Assembly (NCBI RefSeq): GCF_900103425.1
Contig: NZ_FMXA01000006.1
Location: 1 to 64,000 of the forward strand
Length of the DNA: 64,000 bases
Direction of reading: 5' to 3'
Origin: Dialister histaminiformans
Lineage (GTDB): Bacteria > Bacillota > Negativicutes > Veillonellales > Dialisteraceae
Each line of letters starts with the position of its first letter. Positions within the stretch are counted from its first letter, which is position 1. Below the pieces are notes generated by a model. The model was not told the origin of the DNA and did not search any database. It saw only the letters and a program-made list of their open reading frames with translations. Made by a program: the position numbers and the translations under genes. This document shows positions 15,213 through 23,912 of the stretch, in pieces.

Positions 15213-17098
15213 ATAAAGATAAGATTCCTGCATTTCTGGAAAGGTTTAAAAAGAAAAAGGAAGAATCCCGGTATACTAATATTATGTATGCCATAGTCTG
15301 CGTTCTCTGTGTACTGGGAGCCCGCCTGTTCTGGATGCAGATTATAGAAGGCTCTTATTACAAGAGTGAAGCGGATGGAAACCGCATACGCCATCTTCCG
15401 GTACAGGCAGCCCGAGGGGTAATGTTTGACCGCAATGGGCAGATTATGGCGGGATCCCGCAGCGCATACAGTGTGGTTCTGCCTGATGATTTCAAGAAAA
15501 ATAAGATAAGTGACGCAGAACTGAACCGGCTCTCACAGCTGATTCAGATGCCTGTGGCGGACATAAAGCAGAAAATTGAAGATAACAAGAAGGCCTTTGG
15601 CGGCCTGGTTATTGCCAATGATGTAGGTATTGATGTAGCCACACAGATTGAAGAACGCAGGGATGATTATCCGAATTTCATTATCGAAGTCCGTCCGCTC
15701 CGTGTATATCCGCTTAATGATGCAGGCGGTCAGATTCTCGGTTATGTCGGAGAAGCAGGGCCAAATGATAAGGATGCAGAAGGTAATCCATATCAGCTGG
15801 GTACTATTATCGGCCGTGCCGGTCTGGAGGCGGAATTCAATCCGTACCTGGAAGGGAAGAATGGGAACAAGCTGGTGGAAGTTGATGCTTCCGGGCGTCC
15901 AGTAAAGACATTTGACGGGATACCGGTTTCCCAGGGGCATAATATCCGGCTCACTCTGGATAGCCGTATTCAGCGTGCGGCAGAAGATGCTATCAAAGAA
16001 CAGATGGCTAAACTGGGAAGTACCAGCTCCTTTGCAACCGGCGCTTCGGCTGTAGCCATGGATCCACAGACTGGTGCTATTCTGGCCATGGTCAGCTGGC
16101 CGAGTTATGACTCCAATCATTTTAGTCAGGGAATTACTGCGGCGGAATGGAAAGACCTGATTAATAATCCGAATCATCCAATGCAGAACCGTACGATTTC
16201 CTCTGTATATCCACCAGGATCTACGTTTAAGGTTATTACGGCTTCGGCAGCACTGGAATCCCATGTCACTACGCCGGGCGAGAGAATATTTGATAGCGGC
16301 AAGCACTGGCTGATTCCTAAGAGAAACGCTCAGGGGGAAGCTTTTGGCTGGATTAACTTCTATGATGCTATGGCTAAGTCCGATAATGTATATTTCTATG
16401 AAATGGGACGTCGTCTGGGTATTGATCGTCTGTCCGCCATGGCCCGTGCCTACGGTATTGGCCGAAAGACAGGAATTGATCTGCCAGGGGAAGCGGCAGG
16501 CAACATGGCCAGCGCAGAATACAAGAAGAAGGTTTTCCATGAATCCTGGTATCTGGGCGAAACATTTGATGCGGCTATTGGTCAGAGCTATACTCTGGTC
16601 ACTCCGTTGCAGATGGCTGTGGTATATTCGGCTATTGCCAATGGAGGGTATCTGTACCGTCCTTACATGGTGAGCCGTATTGATAACTTTGATGGTACCC
16701 CGCTTAAGATTTATTCACCTCAGGTAGTGGGGACCGTACCGGTTTCCAAGACAAATCTGGAAATCATCCGCCGGTCACTACGCGGAGTTATGCAGCCTGG
16801 CGGTACAGGTGGATTCATGTTCTCGAATTATCCAATTCCGATTGCCGGTAAGTCAGGGACAGCGCAGACACATGGCGTGGATAATGGCTGGTTCATTGCC
16901 TTTGCTCCATATGACAAACCGCAGATTGTTGTGGTAGTTATGTTTGAACACAGTGGTTTCGGTTCTCAGTCAGCAGCTCCTGTAGTTAAAAAGATGATGG
17001 ATGCTTATTTCCGCGTGGGAAGCTATCAGAATGCAACGGCTGACACCTCAGCTACGCTTGACACGGATACATCCGGAAAGGAAGGAGGACAGATATGA
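15206..17098 (+). CDS. mrdA: Penicillin-binding protein 2 (elongation transpeptidase)
   Basis: A class B PBP that crosslinks peptidoglycan during side-wall growth with RodA. The 630 residues have a membrane anchor at about 29-47 and a pedestal domain. The transpeptidase motifs are SxxK Ser339-Thr-Phe-Lys342, SxN Ser392-Asp-Asn394 and KSGTA 549-553. The GTG start at 15206 lies behind GAGGGGG and overlaps the mreD end. The stop overlaps the minD start by four bases (ATGA). It is a likely target of mecillinam-type beta-lactams (family knowledge). Confidence 0.94.
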   Translation: MVNKDKIPAFLERFKKKKEESRYTNIMYAIVCVLCVLGARLFWMQIIEGSYYKSEADGNRIRHLPVQAARGVMFDRNGQIMAGSRSAYSVVLPDDFKKNKISDAELNRLSQLIQMPVADIKQKIEDNKKAFGGLVIANDVGIDVATQIEERRDDYPNFIIEVRPLRVYPLNDAGGQILGYVGEAGPNDKDAEGNPYQLGTIIGRAGLEAEFNPYLEGKNGNKLVEVDASGRPVKTFDGIPVSQGHNIRLTLDSRIQRAAEDAIKEQMAKLGSTSSFATGASAVAMDPQTGAILAMVSWPSYDSNHFSQGITAAEWKDLINNPNHPMQNRTISSVYPPGSTFKVITASAALESHVTTPGERIFDSGKHWLIPKRNAQGEAFGWINFYDAMAKSDNVYFYEMGRRLGIDRLSAMARAYGIGRKTGIDLPGEAAGNMASAEYKKKVFHESWYLGETFDAAIGQSYTLVTPLQMAVVYSAIANGGYLYRPYMVSRIDNFDGTPLKIYSPQVVGTVPVSKTNLEIIRRSLRGVMQPGGTGGFMFSNYPIPIAGKSGTAQTHGVDNGWFIAFAPYDKPQIVVVVMFEHSGFGSQSAAPVVKKMMDAYFRVGSYQNATADTSATLDTDTSGKEGGQI

Positions 17099-17949
17099 GT
17101 CGTTTAACGGCCATTATGTCCGGTAAGGGTGGGGTTGGTAAAACAACACTGACGGCAGCCCTGGGTATTACACTGGCTCGGATGGGGAAGAAGGTTCTTC
17201 TTCTGGATGGTGACCTGGGATTGTGTAATCTGGATCTGATACTCGGTGTCAGCGACAGAGTTCGCTTCAATATGTATGATATGGCACTGGGAAAATGTTT
17301 CTCTGATGAAGTGATTGTACCCGTAGAGACCAACCTGGACTTTATGGCCGGTTCGTCTGAATATACATGGGATACGGTATTTGAGGGAGCTGTTGATACG
17401 GTTCTCGAAGATATGGATGGTCAGTATGATTACATCCTCCTGGACTGTCCGGCCGGGTTAGGCCGTGGGATTACGTATGCAGAGACGCATGCCAATGACG
17501 CCATTATTGTTCAGGTGCCTACCCGTTCCAGTGAACGGGATGCACACCGTCTGAAAAAGGAACTGTCAGGGAAAATACCTATATGGATTATAGGAAATGA
17601 ATTCGTTTGGAATGATGAACAGTTTCTTAGCCCGTCCGATTTTGTAAGGTCTGTTGATGTACGGGATCTTCTTGGCATTGTGCCCCGTACAGTAAAGGCC
17701 GGGACATTATCCAATCAGGGAAAGTTTGGCACGAATTCGGATTGGGGAATTTTTGGAGAGGCCATGCGTATTGTGGCTAAAAATTATGTGCATTTCCGTT
17801 TTTATCCACAGTCTACATGGAATAAGCTTATTCAGCAGGCTAGAACAGAAGGAATTCCGGCTGATAGTAGTGTTAACAAAAAGAAACAGCAGGAAAAAGA
17901 GAGTCTTCTGGCGAGGATGGTATATAAATGGGGAAGAAGAAGGTGGTAA
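17095..17949 (+). CDS. minD: MinD-like septum-site ATPase
   Basis: A ParA/MinD-family ATPase of 284 residues. The deviant Walker A SGKGGVGKTT spans about 9-18, with the signature Lys11. LLLDGDLGLCNLDLILG and YILLDCPAGLG follow the MinD pattern. The C-terminal tail SLLARMVYKWGRRRW looks like the amphipathic membrane-targeting helix of MinD. It is embedded between mrdA and rodA, coupled at both ends. No minC or minE lies beside it in this window, which is unusual for division-site selection. A role in elongation is possible. Confidence 0.86.
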   Translation: MSRLTAIMSGKGGVGKTTLTAALGITLARMGKKVLLLDGDLGLCNLDLILGVSDRVRFNMYDMALGKCFSDEVIVPVETNLDFMAGSSEYTWDTVFEGAVDTVLEDMDGQYDYILLDCPAGLGRGITYAETHANDAIIVQVPTRSSERDAHRLKKELSGKIPIWIIGNEFVWNDEQFLSPSDFVRSVDVRDLLGIVPRTVKAGTLSNQGKFGTNSDWGIFGEAMRIVAKNYVHFRFYPQSTWNKLIQQARTEGIPADSSVNKKKQQEKESLLARMVYKWGRRRW

Positions 17950-17952
17950 CTG

Positions 17953-19059
17953 ATGCATGAATTTCTGAAATTTGTTAAGAGGCTGGACTGGACACTTCTC
18001 CTGGCTATTCTGGCTATCAGCATTCTGAGTCTGATGATTATTGCCAGTGCCACCCATGCCAATAATGGACAGTATTCTTTTGTTATCAAGCAGAGTGTAT
18101 TCCTGCTGGTAGGACTCTGTGCGGCTGGTGTACTGACTTATTTTGATTTTCATCTGCTTGATAAATATGCAAAAATCATTTATGTGGTCAACCTGGTGTT
18201 ATTGGTCATTGTAAAGTTTGCTGGTACCAGTGCACTGGGGGCACAGCGCTGGATTCAGATTGGGCCGTTTACTTTGCAGCCGTCTGAATTTGCCAAGTTG
18301 TTTATGATCATATGTCTGGCCCGTCTGCTTTCTCAGCACCCGGAAGGTTTCCATACCTGGAAGAGTCTTCTTCCGGTTATAGCGCTTATGGGCCCTCCAT
18401 TTGTGCTGGTGCTTATTCAGCCGGATCTGGGGACCAGTCTGGTATTTGCGGCTATTACATTTGGTATGCTGTACGTCAGCGGATTTTCCATGAAGATTGT
18501 AAAGCAGATTATGGCTGTATTTGTTGTTTCACTGCCGGCCATATGGTTCTTTCTTCTTCATGACTATCAGAAAATGCGAATCCGCGTACTGTTTGATCCT
18601 AATGTAGATCCCTATGGTTCGGGCTACCATGTCATTCAGTCGAAGATTGCCATTGGCAGCGGTGGATTTTTTGGAAAAGGTCTGTTTGCCGGCACGCAGA
18701 GTCAGCTGAACTTCCTTCCGGAAAATCACACGGACTTTATCTTTTCCGTAGTAGGAGAAGAACTCGGATTTGTAGGGGCCATGTTCCTTTTGTTCCTGTT
18801 CTTCATTGTGCTGTATCGTACATTGCTGATTGCCAGAAATACCACTGACCGGTTTGGCTCCCTTATGGCTGTAGGGATTATGTCCATGTGGCTGTTCCAG
18901 GTACTTATCAATGCAGGCATGACGCTGGGGATTATGCCGGTAACTGGTATTCCATTCCCATTTATGAGTTATGGCGGCAGTGCACTGGTTATGAATTTTA
19001 TGTGTGTAGGCCTTCTTATGAATATATTTATGAGAAGACAGAAACTTCTTTTTGAATAG
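17953..19059 (+). CDS. rodA: Peptidoglycan glycosyltransferase RodA
   Basis: A SEDS-family glycan polymerase of 368 residues with about ten membrane helices. Family stretches are AQRWIQIGPFTLQPSEFAK, IQPDLGTSLVF, GSGYHVIQSKIAIGSGGFFGKG and the end part PVTGIPFPFMSYGGSALV. It works with PBP2 (mrdA) in the elongasome. It begins three bases after minD and closes the operon, followed by a clear hairpin terminator. Confidence 0.93.
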   Translation: MHEFLKFVKRLDWTLLLAILAISILSLMIIASATHANNGQYSFVIKQSVFLLVGLCAAGVLTYFDFHLLDKYAKIIYVVNLVLLVIVKFAGTSALGAQRWIQIGPFTLQPSEFAKLFMIICLARLLSQHPEGFHTWKSLLPVIALMGPPFVLVLIQPDLGTSLVFAAITFGMLYVSGFSMKIVKQIMAVFVVSLPAIWFFLLHDYQKMRIRVLFDPNVDPYGSGYHVIQSKIAIGSGGFFGKGLFAGTQSQLNFLPENHTDFIFSVVGEELGFVGAMFLLFLFFIVLYRTLLIARNTTDRFGSLMAVGIMSMWLFQVLINAGMTLGIMPVTGIPFPFMSYGGSALVMNFMCVGLLMNIFMRRQKLLFE

Positions 19060-19089
19060 TCGGTAATATAATCATTGCAGGGTGAAAGT

Positions 19090-19126
19090 GGATGCAGGAA
19101 ATATATATTTCCGCATCCATCTTTTT
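19090..19126 (+). terminator. Terminator of the mre-rodA operon
   Basis: GGATGC / GCATCC (19090-19095, 19113-19118) with inner GGAAATA / TATTTCC and one bulged A, followed by five T. It lies inside the longest possible rng frame and argues for the later rng start. Confidence 0.85.
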
Positions 19127-19151
19127 AAAAGTACAAAAGGAGCAGAAGGAA

Positions 19152-20564
19152 ATGAAGCAGATTTTACTGGAATGTCTTCCTGATGAAACTGCCATGGCGG
19201 TTCTGAATGATGGAGTCCTTACGGAGTTTGAAGTAGAGCGTCCGCATGAAACCAGTCTGGTAGGGCGTATATATGCAGGAACCGTGAAAAATTCTGTTCC
19301 TTCGCTGAAGGGGCTTTTTATTGACATAGGGGAAAAGAAGAATGCGTTTCTGCGTTTGAATAACTGGCCTCAGCACAGAAAAAAGCCGACGGTAGGCATG
19401 TCGGTTCTGGTACAGGTGATAAAAGACAGCACCGATACCAAGGGACCTCTGGTCAGCGGGGAAGTGAGTCTGCCTGGGCGATATGCCGTACTGGTAGCCG
19501 ATACGGATTATATCGGAGTGTCCAGAAAGATTGAGGAGGAAGCAGAGCGCATGCGGCTGAAGCAGCTGGGGGAAGCATGCTGTCCTGAAGGATGCGGGCT
19601 CATCATACGTACAGCCGCCAGAGAGGGAAATGAGGAGGCCGTAAAGAGAGAGTTTATGCATCTGGCATCTACTTGGAAAATTATTGAGAGACGTCTCAGA
19701 ATAGAAAAGGCGCCGGTACTGCTGTACCGTGGAAGCGACCTGGTGGTTCGCTGCCTCAGGGATTATGCAGATATGGAGACTGAAATCATTGTGGACGATG
19801 CAGAGACGGAAAAACGTCTCCTGTCAGTGAACCAGTCAGAACAGGTCGTAAAATCGGAAAATATACATCTCTATGAAGGAGCTGTGCCGATTATGAAACG
19901 CTATGGAGCGGCCGATTCCATTCAGCAGCTCTTTGAACGGCAGGTGAATCTTCCATCCGGCGGCTCTATTGTGATTGACTATACGGAAGCGCTGACAGCG
20001 ATAGATGTCAATTCCGGATCTTTTCATGCCAAAGGCATGCCCCATGGGGAGGTGGCTTATCTCATCAATAAGGAAGCGGTTCCTGAGATTGCCCGGCAGA
20101 TCCGTATACGGGGAATCGGGGGAATTATTATGATTGACTTTATTGATATGGATCATGACTGGCAGAAGGAAAACATAGTTAAGAGGCTCAGAGAAGCTGT
20201 TTCATCCGATAAAGTAAAAACCGTGGTATGCGGAATGACTTCTCTTGGACTTGTGGAAATGACACGTAAGCGTACAGCCTACCGGTTGGAGCATGTGTAT
20301 TATGACACCTGTCCCTGCTGCAAGGGCAGCGGGCTGTCTGTATCTGCTGAGTCCGTAGTCATCCGGATTCACCGGGAGCTTAAGATGAGAAGGAAAATGG
20401 GGAATTTTCAGTCATCCCTGAGGATTGAATGTCATCCGGCTGTGGCACGCCGGCTTCAGACGGAGGAAGAACAGCACCGGCTCCATACCTGTTTCCATGT
20501 AAAACCGATTATCAAAGCCAGAGAAGATATGGCTATCGAAGTATTCAGTATTCTGTCAGAATAA
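19152..20564 (+). CDS. rng: Ribonuclease G (RNase E/G family)
   Basis: An endoribonuclease acting on 5'-monophosphate RNA, for example in rRNA maturation. The 470 residues carry an N-terminal S1 domain (GRIYAGTVKN ... GLFIDIGEKKNAFL), the catalytic region with metal-binding Asp in LTAIDVNSGSF and in IIMIDFIDMDHDWQ, and the Zn-link CPCC at about residue 400. The length fits RNase G rather than RNase E. ATG 19152 is chosen since AAAAGGAG lies nine bases ahead and the longer frame would cross a terminator. It stands alone between two terminators. Confidence 0.9.
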   Translation: MKQILLECLPDETAMAVLNDGVLTEFEVERPHETSLVGRIYAGTVKNSVPSLKGLFIDIGEKKNAFLRLNNWPQHRKKPTVGMSVLVQVIKDSTDTKGPLVSGEVSLPGRYAVLVADTDYIGVSRKIEEEAERMRLKQLGEACCPEGCGLIIRTAAREGNEEAVKREFMHLASTWKIIERRLRIEKAPVLLYRGSDLVVRCLRDYADMETEIIVDDAETEKRLLSVNQSEQVVKSENIHLYEGAVPIMKRYGAADSIQQLFERQVNLPSGGSIVIDYTEALTAIDVNSGSFHAKGMPHGEVAYLINKEAVPEIARQIRIRGIGGIIMIDFIDMDHDWQKENIVKRLREAVSSDKVKTVVCGMTSLGLVEMTRKRTAYRLEHVYYDTCPCCKGSGLSVSAESVVIRIHRELKMRRKMGNFQSSLRIECHPAVARRLQTEEEQHRLHTCFHVKPIIKAREDMAIEVFSILSE

Positions 20565-20587
20565 GTATATAGATATTGTTGTAGCGG

Positions 20588-20622
20588 AAAGGCTGACCTG
20601 AAAAGGGCAGCCTTTTCTTATT
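20588..20622 (+). terminator. rng terminator
   Basis: AAAGGCTG / CAGCCTTT stem (20588-20595, 20608-20615) followed by a T-rich tail. Confidence 0.82.
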
Positions 20623-20696
20623 GTGATTTGCCATAAAATAACTAAAAATAGTTATATTGGAAATAAAAAGTAATAAAAAATGGTAATAAACGACTA

Positions 20697-20725
20697 TTGT
20701 TATGAATGTCATGTTTACTTATAAT
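20697..20725 (+). promoter_or_regulatory. Promoter of the aguB-aguA operon
   Basis: TTGTTA (20697-20702) and TATAAT (20720-20725) separated by 17 bp. The expected transcript start near 20732 gives a leader of about 65 bases. Confidence 0.65.
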
Positions 20726-20747
20726 GTAAGCATAAGAACTAAGAAAG

Positions 20748-20783
20748 TGGCCGAGCGAAGGCCATAACCCCGGGATTAACGGG
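20748..20783 (+). promoter_or_regulatory. Two-hairpin leader of aguB
   Basis: The leader has hairpin TGGCC / GGCCA (20748-20752, 20760-20764) and hairpin CCCG / CGGG (20769-20772, 20780-20783). The second ends where a GGGAGG purine block begins, just before the aguB start region. It could control translation. It does not match a riboswitch that I know. Confidence 0.35.
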
Positions 20784-20798
20784 AGGATGGAGGGACAT

Positions 20799-21677
20799 AT
20801 GAGAAAAGTAACAGTAGCCGCTACTCAGATGGCTGTAACCTGGAATAGAGAGGAATCTATAAAAAATGCAGATAAACTGGTTCGTCAGGCAGCGGCTAAG
20901 GGAGCTCAGGTTATTCTGATTCAGGAATTATTCGAAACTCCGTATTTTTGTCAGACGCAGGATTTTAAGTATCTGGATCTGGCTACTTACCCTGATGAAA
21001 ATCCGGCGATCCGCCATTTCCGCTCCGTGGCCAGAGAGCTGCATGTAGTGCTTCCCATCAGTTTCTTCGAACGGCATGGAAATACGCAGTTCAATTCCGT
21101 GGCAATGATTGATGCAGATGGAGAAGTGCTGGGAATCTATCGCAAGACACATATTCCGGATGGACTTCCTTATGCAGAAAAGTTTTATTTCACCCCGGGA
21201 GATACTGGATTCAAAGTGTGGAATACGGCGTATGGCAAGATTGGTGTAGGTATCTGCTGGGATCAGTGGTTCCCGGAAGCGGCTCGTGCTATGGCCCTTA
21301 TGGGGGCAGAAATGCTTCTTTATCCTACGGCCATTGGAAACGAACCATATCTGGAAAAGGATTCCCGCAAACACTGGTGCAACGTAATGAGGGGGCATGC
21401 CGCTGCTAATATGATGCCGGTCATCGCTTCCAACCGCATTGGCAGAGAAGTACCTGAAGGAAACCCGGATAGCCAGGGCATGGTTTTCTATGGAACATCC
21501 TTTATTGCGGATCAGCACGGGGAGCTGATGGTACAGGCAGATGACCATAGCGAATGTGTGCTTACTGCAACATTTGATCTGGATGAGCTGGCTGATGAAC
21601 GACGACAGTGGGGGATTTTCCGTGACCGAAGACCGGAAATGTATAAGATTATCACAACCCATGGCGTGAATCGCTGA
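20799..21677 (+). CDS. aguB: N-carbamoylputrescine amidase
   Basis: A carbon-nitrogen hydrolase that converts N-carbamoylputrescine to putrescine, CO2 and ammonia. The 292 residues show the nitrilase triad: Glu in QELFETPYF, Lys in YRKTHIPDG and Cys in GVGICWDQWFPEAAR. ATG 20799 (MRKVTVAATQM) is the family-typical start with GGAGG five bases ahead. An upstream in-frame ATG at 20787 overlaps that site. It forms an operon with aguA, the preceding pathway step. Confidence 0.93.
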   Translation: MRKVTVAATQMAVTWNREESIKNADKLVRQAAAKGAQVILIQELFETPYFCQTQDFKYLDLATYPDENPAIRHFRSVARELHVVLPISFFERHGNTQFNSVAMIDADGEVLGIYRKTHIPDGLPYAEKFYFTPGDTGFKVWNTAYGKIGVGICWDQWFPEAARAMALMGAEMLLYPTAIGNEPYLEKDSRKHWCNVMRGHAAANMMPVIASNRIGREVPEGNPDSQGMVFYGTSFIADQHGELMVQADDHSECVLTATFDLDELADERRQWGIFRDRRPEMYKIITTHGVNR

Positions 21678-21724
21678 GTAGTACCCCACCTGATTTTTCA
21701 GGCAGGGAAAAGGAGGGGCAATCG

Positions 21725-22828
21725 ATGTCTCAGATTATTAAAGGCTCAACACCTGCAGAAGATGGATTTTATATGCCTGCGGAATTTTCTCCTCAGGATG
21801 AAGTGTTTATGGTATGGCCGGAACGGACGGATAACTGGAGAAATGGTGCAAAACCTGCTCAGGCAGCCTATGCAAGGGTAGCAAAGGCTATTTCGGAATT
21901 TACACCGGTAACCATGATGGTGAGCACAAAGCAATTTGCTCATGCGCGGGAAATTCTGCCACCGGAAATCCGGGTAGTGGAAGTATCAACCGATGATGCC
22001 TGGTGCCGTGATACCGGTCCTACCTTTGTAATAGACGGAAAGGGACACAGAAGGGCAATTGACTGGACATTTAATGCCTGGGGCGGCTTGGTAGATGGCC
22101 TGTACTTCCCGTGGAATCAGGATGATATGGTGGCCGGCAAAGTCTGCGAGATGACCCGTACGGACCGGTATAGAACGGATGATTTCGTTCTGGAAGGCGG
22201 TTCCATTCACGTGGATGGAGAAGGCACAGTGCTGACTACGGAAATGTGTCTTTTGAGCCCCGGCAGAAATCCGGACATGACCAGAGAAGAAATCGAGGAA
22301 AAGCTTTGCGAATACCTGAATTGTGAAAAGGTTATCTGGTTAAAAGATGGTATTGATCCGTATGAAACCAATGGGCATATTGATGATGTGGCCTGCTTTA
22401 TTGCCCCCGGAGAAGTGGCATGTATCTGGACAGATGATTCGTCTCATCCGTTCTATAAGGAAGCGCAGGCGGCTTATCAGGCTCTGTCGCAGGCTGTGGA
22501 TGCCAAAGGCAGAAAACTGAAGGTGCATAAACTGACACTTACGGCCAAGCCGGTTTTGCTGGAAGGTGCTGATACCATTGACCGGGTACCCGGAACCGCA
22601 CCGCGCCAGGATGGGGATTTGTGTATTGCCTCTTATATGAATTTCCTGATTACCAACTCTGGTGTCATCGTTCCTCAGTATGAGGATGAAAATGACCAGC
22701 TGGCACTTGACCAGATTCAGGCCATGTTCCCGCATCATAAGGTGGTTGGGGTGGACACCCGTGAAATTGTCTATGGCGGCGGTAACATCCACTGCATTAC
22801 CCAGCAAATGCCATCGGATGAAAAATGA
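21725..22828 (+). CDS. aguA: Agmatine deiminase
   Basis: Hydrolyses agmatine to N-carbamoylputrescine and ammonia, feeding AguB. The 367 residues contain the guanidino-deiminase motifs: WCRDTGPTFV, LEGGSIHVDGEGT, NGHIDDVACF and the catalytic Cys357 in GGGNIHC. It starts 47 bases after aguB behind AGGAGG. A terminator follows. With aguB it makes putrescine from agmatine. No agmatine source (arginine decarboxylase) or antiporter is seen in the window. Confidence 0.95.
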   Translation: MSQIIKGSTPAEDGFYMPAEFSPQDEVFMVWPERTDNWRNGAKPAQAAYARVAKAISEFTPVTMMVSTKQFAHAREILPPEIRVVEVSTDDAWCRDTGPTFVIDGKGHRRAIDWTFNAWGGLVDGLYFPWNQDDMVAGKVCEMTRTDRYRTDDFVLEGGSIHVDGEGTVLTTEMCLLSPGRNPDMTREEIEEKLCEYLNCEKVIWLKDGIDPYETNGHIDDVACFIAPGEVACIWTDDSSHPFYKEAQAAYQALSQAVDAKGRKLKVHKLTLTAKPVLLEGADTIDRVPGTAPRQDGDLCIASYMNFLITNSGVIVPQYEDENDQLALDQIQAMFPHHKVVGVDTREIVYGGGNIHCITQQMPSDEK

Positions 22829-22845
22829 ATTTTCATACTGCTGAA

Positions 22846-22872
22846 AACCTGCACAGGGCGTGCAGGTTCTTT
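22846..22872 (+). terminator. aguBA terminator
   Basis: AACCTGCAC / GTGCAGGTT stem (22846-22854, 22860-22868) followed by CTTT. The T run is short. Confidence 0.65.
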
Positions 22873-22929
22873 GGCGTATCAAAGTTTTGGACACATCGGT
22901 GATATTTTAATTATGAGAGAGGTGACTCT

Positions 22930-23658
22930 ATGCTGACCAACAGCGACTGGATGATAATCAATGCCATTACCTATAAGATTCAGTCTATTGAAAATTTTGA
23001 TGATATGCGGATGGAAGTAATGAGACAGCTGGGACATCTGATTCCCTATGACAGCAGTTCTTTTTATCTCAGTTGTCCTGGACGGCCGGAGCAGCTTATG
23101 CGTCCACTGGGAATTAATTATCCTCGGGATGATATGGAAAGCTACATACAGAAATTCTGTCATATCGACTATTCTGAGGGGCTTATGATGACCGGAAAGA
23201 ATATAGCCTACAGAGAAAGCGATATTATTGAAGAGGCTGTTCGAGTAAATTCAGAGTATTATCGAGCAGTATACGTTCCTCATGGCTGGCATTATTCTAT
23301 TCATCTTAATCTGTGCTATAAAGAAGAATTTCTGGGAATCCTGTCTTTTTTTCGCCAAAAGGGAAAGGAAAATTTCTCTTATGATCATGTGCAGGTTCTG
23401 GATATGATTAAAGATCATCTGGCCTATCGTATGGACAGAGAACGGGTACGAAAGCCTTCTATTGAGCATGTGCCTGGTTATACCACGCTGAGCAAGAGGG
23501 AGCGGGAAATTGTTCATGCATTGCTTACCAGAAAGACACCGGAAGAACTGGCAGATGATCTGTCCATATCTATTAACACGCTGAATAAGCATATAAGCCA
23601 TATATACCATAAACTGGGGATACGGGGGCGCATGCAGTTGTTCGATTATGCAGAATGA
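22930..23658 (+). CDS. LuxR-type transcriptional regulator
   Basis: A 242-residue protein with an N-terminal sensor-like domain of about 160 residues (GAF-like, no ligand motif recognised) and a C-terminal LuxR helix-turn-helix. The latter reads TLSKREREIVHALLTRKTPEELADDL, quoted here as LSKREREIVHALL, then SINTLNKHISHIYHKLGI. There is no receiver domain or autoinducer-type motif. It stands alone between the agu operon and the autotransporter, so it could control either. This is inference from position only. GAGAGG lies before ATG 22930. Confidence 0.85.
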   Translation: MLTNSDWMIINAITYKIQSIENFDDMRMEVMRQLGHLIPYDSSSFYLSCPGRPEQLMRPLGINYPRDDMESYIQKFCHIDYSEGLMMTGKNIAYRESDIIEEAVRVNSEYYRAVYVPHGWHYSIHLNLCYKEEFLGILSFFRQKGKENFSYDHVQVLDMIKDHLAYRMDRERVRKPSIEHVPGYTTLSKREREIVHALLTRKTPEELADDLSISINTLNKHISHIYHKLGIRGRMQLFDYAE

Positions 23659-23744
23659 AAATATGAAAAGTTAACATACAATACCCGCATCATAATCAGC
23701 AATTCTGGAATGGATTATGAAATATGAGTCGAGAATTCTGTGGT

Positions 23745-23786
23745 AAAAAGCAGGTTTTGCGAAACGTCGCAAAACCTGCTTTTTTG
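23745..23786 (+). terminator. Strong terminator after the luxR-type gene
   Basis: An 18-bp stem, AAAAAGCAGGTTTTGCGA against its complement (23745-23762 / 23767-23784), with a 4-base loop and a T run. It isolates the autotransporter promoter from upstream reading. Confidence 0.9.
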
Positions 23787-23833
23787 ATGGGTAAGCACAA
23801 GTATCTACATAGTTAAACAAATTTATGAAATGT

Positions 23834-23861
23834 TTGACATCGGGGGGGGTAGATATATAAT
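23834..23861 (+). promoter_or_regulatory. Autotransporter promoter with a G8 tract in its spacer (candidate phase switch)
   Basis: A consensus -35 TTGACA (23834-23839) and a consensus -10 TATAAT (23856-23861) are separated by 16 bp that include eight consecutive G (23842-23849). Gain or loss of a G would change the spacing to 17 or 15 and so alter expression. The autotransporter start lies about 50 bp downstream. Confidence 0.75.
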
Positions 23862-23912
23862 CTATCTAACGAAATTCTAAACTTTTTTATTACGAAAAGG
23901 GGCTTACTGAGC

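Noticed and set aside
20744-20765. tRNA D-arm-like string (GTGGCCGAGCGAAGGC) before aguB
   Set aside because: It recalls the D-arm of Ser/Leu tRNAs, but there is no anticodon arm, T-arm GTTCGA sequence or acceptor stem around it.
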